From assembly GCA_902783295.1 (NCBI GenBank), contig CACZQT010000143.1, forward strand, positions 1-18,988: a stretch of DNA of 18,988 nucleotides. Reading direction: 5' to 3'. A model generated the notes under the pieces. The model was given only the letters and a program-made list of their open reading frames with translations, was not told the DNA's origin and ran no database searches. Of the stretch, positions 7,430 through 13,710 are shown piece after piece (positions within the stretch are counted from its first letter, which is position 1; each line of letters opens with the position of its first letter). This DNA comes from an uncultured Lachnospiraceae bacterium. Its GTDB lineage: Bacteria; Bacillota; Clostridia; Lachnospirales; Lachnospiraceae. Both the position numbers and the translations under genes were made by a program.

Positions 7430-9997
7430 CTATTTTCTTCCGTGGCAGTTTTTATATTTCTTGCCGGAGCCGCAGGGGCAGGGATCATTCGGATAAATCT
7501 TCTTGGCTTCCCTGCGCTTCGGTGCCCTGGCCAGAGTGTTGTCCTTATTGGTGCCGGTGACCTTTGCCACCTCTTCCCGCTCCACCTTCTGCTCCACGCG
7601 GACGTGCATCAGAAGCTTCACGGTATCCTCCTTGACACCCTCTGACATTTCATCGAACATGTCATAGCCGATCATCTTGTATTCCACCAGAGGATCACGC
7701 TGGCCATAGGCCTGCAGGCCGATACCTTCTCGCAGCTGGTCCATGTCGTCGATATGGGCCATCCACTTCTGGTCGATCACTTTCAGCAGCACCACGCGTT
7801 CGATTTCACGCATCTGCTCCGGATCTTCAAATTCTGCTTCTTTCTGTTCGTAAAGCCGCAGCGCCTGCTCCTTCAGCCACTGCTTCATATCACCTTTATG
7901 CCAGTGTTTCTGTTCTTCCGTAAGAACGATGGGAGGCATCGGGAAGGTAGGCAGTACAAGCTGGTTCAGTTCGGCCAGATCCCAGGAAGAAGCATTCTGG
8001 TCTTCGGAGATGCAGGTATCCACCATGCTTTCCGCCACGTCGCCTACAAAGCGGACGACCACATCCCGCATGTTCTCACCGTTCAGGACACGGCGGCGTT
8101 CCGCGTAGATGATCTCTCTCTGCTCATTCATGACCTGGTCATACTCCAGCACATTTTTACGAATGCCGAAGTTGTTTCCTTCGATCTTCTTCTGGGCCCG
8201 TTCGATGGCATCCGAAAGCATTTTCGCCTCGATCTGCTCATCCTCCGGGACATTCAGGCTGTTGAACAGGTTCTGCACCCGTTCTCCGCCGAACAGCCGC
8301 ATGAGATCGTCTTCCAGAGAAATAAAGAAACGGGATTCACCGGGATCCCCCTGACGTCCGGAACGGCCTCGCAGCTGATTGTCGATACGTCTTGCCTCAT
8401 GGCGCTCCGTACCGATGACCTTCAGACCGCCGACAGCGCGGCTTTCATCGTCCAGTTTGATATCCGTACCACGGCCGGCCATGTTCGTAGCAATCGTCAC
8501 AGCCCCATGGCGGCCTGCGTCGGCGATAATCGCCGCTTCCAGATCATGGAACTTGGCGTTCAGTACTTTGTGCGGGATTCCCCTGCGGTTCAGCAGTCCG
8601 GAAAGCTCTTCGGATGCTTCAATGGTGATGGTGCCGACCAGTACCGGCTGCCCCTTCTCATGAGCTGCCGCAATTTCATTGACAATGGCATGCAGCTTCC
8701 CTTTGCGGGTCTTATAAACCGCATCCTGCTGGTCAATACGGATCACCTTTTTATTCGTGGGGATTTCCACGACGTCCATGCCGTAAATATCCCGGAATTC
8801 CTTTTCTTCCGTCATGGCCGTACCGGTCATGCCGGCTTTCTTCTCGAACTTGTTGAAGAAGTTCTGGAACGTGATGGTCGCCAGCGTTCTGCTTTCTCTC
8901 TTGACCTTTACATGTTCCTTGGCTTCGATAGCCTGGTGAAGACCGTCGCTGTAGCGGCGTCCCGGCATGATACGGCCGGTAAACTCGTCGACGATCAGGA
9001 CTTCATCATCCTTCACCACATAGTCCTTGTCACGGAACATCAGATTGTTCGCGCGAAGTGCAAGGATGATATTGTGCTGAATTTCCAGATTTTCCGGATC
9101 TGCCAGGTTTTCAATCTTGAAGAAATCCTCTACCTTCTGGACGCCCTGCGCCGTAAGGTTCAGCTGTTTGTCTTTTTCATTGACCACAAAGTCACCGGTC
9201 TCCTCGATCTCGGTGCCCATCATGGCATCCATTTTAGTAAGCTCTGTAGCAGTACCGCGGGTCATGCGCTTTGCCAGATAGTCACAGACTTCATAGAGCT
9301 TTGTAGATTTCCCGCTCTGGCCGGAAATGATCAGAGGGGTACGGGCTTCATCAATCAGAACCGAGTCGACTTCGTCAACGATGGCATAATGCAGCTCTCG
9401 CAGAACCAGCTGCTCTTTATAGATAACCATGTTGTCACGCAGATAGTCGAAACCCAGCTCGTTATTCGTAACGTAGGTAATATCGCAGTTATAGGCCGCC
9501 CGGCGTTCTTCCGGCGTCATGCTGTTCAGGACGACGCCAACCGTCAGGCCCAGATAGCGATGGATCGCACCCATCCACTCCGCGTCACGGTTTGCCAGGT
9601 AATCGTTTACCGTAACGATGTGAACGCCTTTGCCATCCAGCGCATTCAGGAAGGCAGGCAGTGTAGCCACCAGCGTTTTTCCTTCACCGGTTTTCATTTC
9701 CGCAATCCGGCCTTGATGCAGGATGATACCGCCGATCAGCTGTACCGGATAGTGTTCCATGTTTAAGACCCGGCGGGCGCCTTCGCGAACGAGCGCAAAT
9801 GCTTCCGGAAGCAGCTCGTCCAGAGTTTCTCCGTTTTCCTGCCGCCGCCGCTGAAGTTCCCGCGTTTTCGCCTGCAGTTCTTCCTGCGTCAGGTCATGCA
9901 GCGGTTCCTGGTTTTTAAGTATTTTCTGAACAGTCGGTTCCAGCCCCTTGACAATGCGGGAGCTCTTTGTGCCGAACAGTAATTGGACCAGATCCAT
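7430..9997 (-). CDS. secA: Preprotein translocase ATPase SecA
   Basis: An 855-residue motor that drives unfolded preproteins through SecYEG. Visible parts: Walker A MKTGEGKTL at 101-109, Walker B DEVD at 208-211, the second helicase domain with ATNMAGRGTDIKL and LRGRSGRQGD, a helical scaffold/wing region, and a C-terminal zinc motif CPCGSGKKYKNCH (C840, C842, C851, H852) that in the family binds SecB or ribosomes. Length is normal. The start is supported by AGGAGA 7-8 bases before the ATG. A consensus-like promoter and a leader hairpin lie upstream, and prfB and hom follow closely, suggesting a three-gene transcript. Confidence 0.98.
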   Translation of the reverse strand: MDLVQLLFGTKSSRIVKGLEPTVQKILKNQEPLHDLTQEELQAKTRELQRRRQENGETLDELLPEAFALVREGARRVLNMEHYPVQLIGGIILHQGRIAEMKTGEGKTLVATLPAFLNALDGKGVHIVTVNDYLANRDAEWMGAIHRYLGLTVGVVLNSMTPEERRAAYNCDITYVTNNELGFDYLRDNMVIYKEQLVLRELHYAIVDEVDSVLIDEARTPLIISGQSGKSTKLYEVCDYLAKRMTRGTATELTKMDAMMGTEIEETGDFVVNEKDKQLNLTAQGVQKVEDFFKIENLADPENLEIQHNIILALRANNLMFRDKDYVVKDDEVLIVDEFTGRIMPGRRYSDGLHQAIEAKEHVKVKRESRTLATITFQNFFNKFEKKAGMTGTAMTEEKEFRDIYGMDVVEIPTNKKVIRIDQQDAVYKTRKGKLHAIVNEIAAAHEKGQPVLVGTITIEASEELSGLLNRRGIPHKVLNAKFHDLEAAIIADAGRHGAVTIATNMAGRGTDIKLDDESRAVGGLKVIGTERHEARRIDNQLRGRSGRQGDPGESRFFISLEDDLMRLFGGERVQNLFNSLNVPEDEQIEAKMLSDAIERAQKKIEGNNFGIRKNVLEYDQVMNEQREIIYAERRRVLNGENMRDVVVRFVGDVAESMVDTCISEDQNASSWDLAELNQLVLPTFPMPPIVLTEEQKHWHKGDMKQWLKEQALRLYEQKEAEFEDPEQMREIERVVLLKVIDQKWMAHIDDMDQLREGIGLQAYGQRDPLVEYKMIGYDMFDEMSEGVKEDTVKLLMHVRVEQKVEREEVAKVTGTNKDNTLARAPKRREAKKIYPNDPCPCGSGKKYKNCHGRK

Positions 9998-10049
9998 TTT
10001 TTCAATCTCCTGTGAAACGGACGAAAGAACGCCGTCTTTTCATGCTTTT

Positions 10050-10079
10050 TGACAGCGGTTTTTACGCCATCCGCTGTCA
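10050..10079 (-). promoter_or_regulatory. Stem-loop in the secA 5' leader
   Basis: A perfect 9-bp inverted repeat, TGACAGCGG at 10050-10058 and CCGCTGTCA at 10071-10079, with a 12-base loop, lies just after the predicted transcription start of secA. No U-run follows, so it is not a terminator. It could stabilise the message or take part in control of secA; this is inference. Confidence 0.4.
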
Positions 10080-10090
10080 CGCCATTTGCC

Positions 10091-10119
10091 ATTGTAGCAT
10101 TTTCGATTCTTGAATGCAA
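10091..10119 (-). promoter_or_regulatory. Promoter of secA-prfB-hom
   Basis: On the minus strand -35 TTGCAT (10114-10119), a 17-base spacer and -10 TACAAT (10091-10096) are about 95 bases before the secA ATG. The stretch between this promoter and the SGNH gene end (10120-10170) holds no convincing terminator, only GCCGGC followed by TTTTT. Confidence 0.7.
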
Positions 10120-10170
10120 CCTTCAATTCAGTGCAGCGAAAAAGCCGGCCTGCTGGTGCATTCTCCTTTT

Positions 10171-11073
10171 CTATTCCCAGTCCCGGCTGATCAGAGGATC
10201 GCCGCGGTGATCCGTCAGGGAATATCCTTCCTTCAGGTATCCGCCCAGGTACGCAGATACTTTTTCAGCGCCGTAATAATTCAGATGATCCCCACGGTCA
10301 CGGGTATCCTTTGTCCAGTCCAGCCCGATTTCCTCTGCCTGCAGATTCAGGTCAATATACGGAATTCCTTCTTTTATTCCCACTTCCGACAGTGCATTAT
10401 GCTTTGCATAGGTATAGCAAAGAGGGGATGGCGCAGAATACAGAATCAGAGCAGCCCCCTGTTTCTCACACAGTTCTTTGATTTCCCGCAGGGAATTCAG
10501 ATTCGCCTCATCAATCCAGGCTTTATCTTCCGTGCGCTTCATATAGTTCCCGCCCCGGTAGGCTGCCCGTTTTGTATTCAGCGGGAAGCCCTTATACGTC
10601 CTTTTTTTCTTCCTCTGAAAGAACGCTTTCCAGCCGTTGTGGTAGCGGAGGAGCGGCATGGCGCGGTACAGAAGCAGAGAAATCCGTGACTGCTGCTGGT
10701 CATGCAGGCTCTGATGATGAAACAGGCTGTTCGTTTCCAGCAGGACTATCTGCGGTTTCTGGGTTTCGAAAGAAGTAAGAAGTACGTCCAGGGCATCTGT
10801 AAGAGTCGCCCCCGGCTGCCCGACATCATAGGAAGTAAAGCCATAGTTTTTCCACAAACCGCCCGGAGATACTGACGTATAGCTGAGGCTGTCTCCTGCA
10901 ATCAGAATATCGATGGTTTTCTCCGGCTGCTGCTGAATCTCCGAAAAAACAGCGTTTTTCCCGAAGACGAGCCCGTGTTTTTCCAGAAAAGCCGGCGTCA
11001 GGAAAAGACCCGGCAAATAGATTGTAAGCACCAGCAGTATCACAAACAGCAAGCTTCTCCATTTACGTTTCAT
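10171..11073 (-). CDS. SGNH/GDSL-type membrane-anchored protein, partner of the MBOAT acyltransferase
   Basis: A 300-residue protein with an N-terminal membrane anchor (about residues 7-26) and an extracytoplasmic SGNH fold. The nucleophile block is IAGDSLSY with S62, and the D-x-x-H-like dyad is GDHLNYYG (D262, H263). It starts 3 bases after the MBOAT stop, so the two are surely co-expressed. By analogy with PatA/PatB, AlgI/AlgJ-X and DltB/DltD pairs, the membrane acyltransferase brings an acyl group across the membrane and the SGNH partner transfers it to, or edits it on, a cell-surface polymer. The identity of the polymer is not shown. The start is fixed by the spacing; a weak GGGG site lies in the end of the upstream gene. 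Confidence 0.8.
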   Translation of the reverse strand: MKRKWRSLLFVILLVLTIYLPGLFLTPAFLEKHGLVFGKNAVFSEIQQQPEKTIDILIAGDSLSYTSVSPGGLWKNYGFTSYDVGQPGATLTDALDVLLTSFETQKPQIVLLETNSLFHHQSLHDQQQSRISLLLYRAMPLLRYHNGWKAFFQRKKKRTYKGFPLNTKRAAYRGGNYMKRTEDKAWIDEANLNSLREIKELCEKQGAALILYSAPSPLCYTYAKHNALSEVGIKEGIPYIDLNLQAEEIGLDWTKDTRDRGDHLNYYGAEKVSAYLGGYLKEGYSLTDHRGDPLISRDWE

Positions 11074-11076
11074 TGA

Positions 11077-12633
11077 TTAAAACCCCGCGTAAATCAGATC
11101 TACTCTGGCATATCCTGCTCCGTAAGCGCCAAAAAGTACAATCAGCATCACCATCAGGTAAATGATTGCACAGCGGCGCAGCGCCGGAAGCTCATACACC
11201 CTCTCAAACATGTCCGGATTCTTCTCCCATCTCAGTTCAACCAGCAGAACAATCAGGATTCCCACGACAATAACAACCAGGTCTCCCGTGTCAACCCCCA
11301 GTTCCAGAAGCTGTCCCGTCCGGATATGTCCGTCAAACGGCGGCCTGAACAGGCCTCCCATCACCCTTACAAAGAACGACCAGGTCCCCGCGCGGAACAG
11401 AGTTTCTCCAACACCGATTACGATCCAGGTCTTCAGCAGAGCCAGGATCCGGACAAACCGGCTGTCAGCCCGGACATGCAGGACATTCAGCACATAATCC
11501 ACAGCAGGTTTCAGCATCAGTTCCGCCTGCAGGATGACCAGGTAATAGATGCCGAACAGTAATGCCGTCTGTTCGCTTCCGTGCCATATTCCGTTCAGGA
11601 TCCACACCGGACACAGCGCCAGAAAGGAAGTTACCACCATGGTGATATACTTTCCATAATGTCTCCTGCCGTACCGGTTCCATTTCTTCACCGGTTCCGA
11701 CGTGGTGACCGGGAAAAAGATATAATTCCTGAACCAGGCGCCAAGAGTGATATGCCATCTCCGCCAGAACTCAGCTGCGCTTTTTGCCAGAAACGGCTGA
11801 CGGAAGTTTTCCGGCAGCCGGATGCCGAAGAGCTGTGCGGAACCGATAACAATATCGATTGTTCCCGAAAATTCCAGATACAGCTGCACCGTCGCCACAA
11901 ATACCGTTATGACCGTCATCAGTCCGGTAATCTCCACGTTGCCTCCGAACAGTGAAACAACCATGGCATCCATCCGGTCGGATACCAGCATTCGTTTGAA
12001 CAGCCCCCACAAAATGCGGACCAGCCCCGTATAGAAAGAAGAATCCGTGATGGGATCTCCCCGGAAAAGCCGTTCCGACATGTCCTGCCAGTTCAGAATC
12101 GGGCCTTCCATCAGGGAAGGAAAAAACATCATGAACAGGCAGAGCCGGAAATAATTCTTCTCTGCTCTCGTCCTGCCCCAGTATACATCCAGAAGGTATC
12201 CGATTCCCTGAAGGGTATAGAACGAAATCCCGATTGGGGCTGCCAGCATGGATACCGTGGGGATACGGCGCGCCATGCGGTGAAGAATTCCAGATGCAAT
12301 ACCGTGGTATTTCAGCGCCGCCAGGATAGCAGCCACCAGAAAGACCCCCAGTATGCATATCCATTTTTCTTTCTCCTGAAGCCGGGACTTAACTTCCTGT
12401 CCCGCGTCCCCCTTCTGTTCTCTGCAGCGGATTTCTTCGATTTTCCGCGCCGAAAGATACAGTATCAGCGTAGATCCCAGGCACCAGCCGATGAGGAAAC
12501 GGCTGATAAGCCAGAAAAAAGCCGCGCTGGCCCCCAGCAGCACTTTCCAGCGATGCCGGGATGGAACCAGCTGATACAGGAGGCACACAGCAGGCAAAAA
12601 AACAGCAAAATAGGTATTCGTATTATAAGCCAT
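11077..12633 (-). CDS. MBOAT family membrane-bound O-acyltransferase (AlgI/PatA-like)
   Basis: A 518-residue multi-spanning protein. The MBOAT hallmarks are EFWRRWHITLGAWFRNYIFFP at about 288-308 and the near-invariant active-site histidine H351 in NGIWHGS. A charged cytoplasmic loop at about 65-90 interrupts the N-terminal membrane segments. Members carry acyl groups, usually acetyl, across the membrane for O-acylation of alginate, peptidoglycan, teichoic acids or exopolysaccharide. The downstream SGNH gene is its likely partner. The ATG at 12633 follows AGAAGGAA by 6 bases; the frame opens 18 bases earlier without such a site. No dltA/dltC or polysaccharide synthesis genes are nearby, so the acceptor is unknown. 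Confidence 0.9.
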   Translation of the reverse strand: MAYNTNTYFAVFLPAVCLLYQLVPSRHRWKVLLGASAAFFWLISRFLIGWCLGSTLILYLSARKIEEIRCREQKGDAGQEVKSRLQEKEKWICILGVFLVAAILAALKYHGIASGILHRMARRIPTVSMLAAPIGISFYTLQGIGYLLDVYWGRTRAEKNYFRLCLFMMFFPSLMEGPILNWQDMSERLFRGDPITDSSFYTGLVRILWGLFKRMLVSDRMDAMVVSLFGGNVEITGLMTVITVFVATVQLYLEFSGTIDIVIGSAQLFGIRLPENFRQPFLAKSAAEFWRRWHITLGAWFRNYIFFPVTTSEPVKKWNRYGRRHYGKYITMVVTSFLALCPVWILNGIWHGSEQTALLFGIYYLVILQAELMLKPAVDYVLNVLHVRADSRFVRILALLKTWIVIGVGETLFRAGTWSFFVRVMGGLFRPPFDGHIRTGQLLELGVDTGDLVVIVVGILIVLLVELRWEKNPDMFERVYELPALRRCAIIYLMVMLIVLFGAYGAGYARVDLIYAGF

Positions 12634-12690
12634 ATTATTTCCTTCTGACATTACATTGGATGGAGCTTTGCTTCAGGAGGCAGTATTCCC

Positions 12691-12696
12691 ATTATA
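12691..12696 (-). promoter_or_regulatory. Possible -10 box for the MBOAT-SGNH unit
   Basis: A perfect TATAAT on the minus strand, about 58 bases before the MBOAT ATG. No good -35 box is seen 15-19 bases upstream (best ATGGTA), so use of this promoter would need an activator or be weak. Confidence 0.35.
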
Positions 12697-12773
12697 CCCA
12701 AGCCATCCCTCAAATACCATTGCGGAAATATTAATATTCTATTAGAAACTCAAGAGATGATACGCCGCGTTTT

Positions 12774-12838
12774 CGGCAGTTCTGCCGTGCTGCTGTTCAC
12801 ATCGCCTGCGGCTTCGCAAGGTACAGACCGCCTGTGAA
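12774..12838. repeat. Multi-hairpin intergenic element (copy D)
   Basis: Between the divergent MBOAT and hpf genes lie CGGCA-GTTC-TGCCG (12774-12787), then an outer pair TTCACA (12796-12801) with TGTGAA (12833-12838) that encloses TGCG-GCTT-CGCA (12807-12818). No ORF or promoter is evident inside it, and no U-run follows. It resembles the other palindrome clusters of this window in style, though primary sequence similarity is weak. Confidence 0.4.
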
Positions 12839-12855
12839 TTCTGATCATTTTTCAC

Positions 12856-12883
12856 TTGCTTTTTCCTGATTTTATGGTAAAAT
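12856..12883 (+). promoter_or_regulatory. Extended -10 promoter of hpf
   Basis: TTGCTT (12856-12861), a 16-base spacer and TAAAAT (12878-12883) preceded by TGG, giving an extended -10. The predicted transcript starts near 12890, about 120 bases before the hpf ATG, leaving a leader with room for the small ORF at 12913. Confidence 0.65.
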
Positions 12884-12912
12884 TGAAAAATAACAGGAGG
12901 AGAATTTTTTAT

Positions 12913-12993
12913 TTGTACAGACTTTTCAAATCAGTGTTTTTGTTTTGTCTGTTATTTCTCACCTGTTACCGCATTCAGCCGAATGCAGATTAA
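12913..12993 (+). CDS. Possible 26-residue hydrophobic leader peptide (TTG start)
   Basis: A very strong site AGGAGGAG (12895-12902) is placed 10 bases before a TTG at 12913. The frame runs 26 codons to TAA at 12991-12993. The peptide has Arg and Lys near its N-terminus, then a hydrophobic stretch rich in Phe and Leu (SVFLFCLLFLTC), and a short polar tail, like a small membrane peptide or a signal sequence. Its stop is about 20 bases before the hpf ATG. Evidence is the ribosome binding site and the open frame only; TTG starts are less common and the ORF is short. It may be a regulatory uORF for hpf. Confidence 0.35.
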   Translation: MYRLFKSVFLFCLLFLTCYRIQPNAD

Positions 12994-13012
12994 AGAAAAG
13001 GAGCTGAGGGAT

Positions 13013-13537
13013 ATGCGTTTACAGATTTACGGAAAAAACCTGGAATTGACCCCCCGCCTTCAGGCACAGGTCGAAAACAAACTTTCCAAACTGGGAAAAT
13101 ATCTGCGGGATGATACTGAAGTGCAGGCTACCTTGAGTGTGGAAAAAGACCGTCATAAAATAGAGGTCACCATTCCGATGCGCGGAACAACCATCCGTGC
13201 AGAAGAAATCAGCCAGGACATGTACTCTTCCATCGATATGGTTCAGGAAACCATTGAGCGGCAGCTTCGCAGGCATAAAACCCGGTTGATCAACCGTTAT
13301 CAGGGCGGCTTTTCACCGGAGTACCTGGAAGAAGATGCCGGGGATGAGGAAGACGGTATCCGTATTGTACGCACAAAGCATTTCGCCCTGAAGCCTATGG
13401 ATCCCGAAGAGGCCTGCCTGCAAATGGATCTTCTGGGACACAGCTTCTACGTTTTCCGGGATTCGGAAACAGATCAGGTATGCGTGGTGTATAAACGTAA
13501 AGACGGCGCATATGGTCTTATCGAACCGGAAGGATGA
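13013..13537 (+). CDS. hpf: Ribosome hibernation promoting factor, long form
   Basis: A 174-residue protein. The N-terminal S30AE/YfiA domain (about 1-100, with the basic helix around ERQLRRHKTRLINR) binds in the 30S decoding region. The C-terminal domain (about 118-172, IVRTKHFALKPMDPEEACLQ) mediates the dimerisation by which long HPF forms inactive 100S ribosomes in stationary phase. The linker is acidic. The ATG at 13013 is chosen because AAGGAG lies 9 bases upstream; an in-frame ATG at 12983 would add ten residues outside the conserved domain. Two hairpin terminators follow. In many Firmicutes hpf lies just before secA; here it is separated by the acyltransferase pair and points the other way. 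Confidence 0.96.
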   Translation: MRLQIYGKNLELTPRLQAQVENKLSKLGKYLRDDTEVQATLSVEKDRHKIEVTIPMRGTTIRAEEISQDMYSSIDMVQETIERQLRRHKTRLINRYQGGFSPEYLEEDAGDEEDGIRIVRTKHFALKPMDPEEACLQMDLLGHSFYVFRDSETDQVCVVYKRKDGAYGLIEPEG

Positions 13538-13543
13538 TATCTG

Positions 13544-13582
13544 AAAAAACCGGCGGTCTCCCAGGAGGCCGCCTTTTTCTTT
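13544..13582 (+). terminator. Intrinsic terminator of hpf
   Basis: GGCGGTCTCC (13552-13561) pairs with GGAGGCCGCC (13564-13573), with one G-U pair, followed by TTTTTCTTT. A run of six A precedes the stem, so it may also work on the minus strand. Confidence 0.9.
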
Positions 13583-13630
13583 ATAAAGCCTGCGAAAGTG
13601 CTTTCTCACACCAATGAAAGGCTAAAACGT

Positions 13631-13679
13631 AAAAAGAGCTTCTGCTCCCGGACGAATCCGTTCAGCAGAAGCTCTTTTT
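13631..13679 (-). terminator. Bidirectional terminator between hpf and the NlpC/P60 gene
   Basis: Perfect 16-bp arms, 13631-13646 and 13664-13679 (AGAGCTTCTGCT core with A/T tails), with an inner CGGA-CGAA-TCCG stem. The A/T tails allow termination in both directions. It ends the NlpC/P60 transcript on the minus strand. Confidence 0.9.
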
Positions 13680-13710
13680 CTTCTGGTAATTGTTTCAGGT
13701 CAGCCTGAGA

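Noticed and set aside
7420..7488. 23-codon N-terminal extension of prfB
   Set aside because: It lies inside the end of secA, while GTGAGGAAC correctly precedes the ATG at 7419 and the family N-terminus begins there.
9889..10119. 76-codon frame upstream of and overlapping secA, a possible SecM-like leader
   Set aside because: No Shine-Dalgarno sequence precedes its ATGs, its first ATG lies within the secA -35 region, and it continues into secA in another frame. Export-sensor features such as a signal sequence and arrest motif are absent.
12885..13012. raiA-motif structured RNA before hpf
   Set aside because: The leader is U-rich, short and shows no strong paired architecture; I see instead a ribosome binding site and a small ORF.
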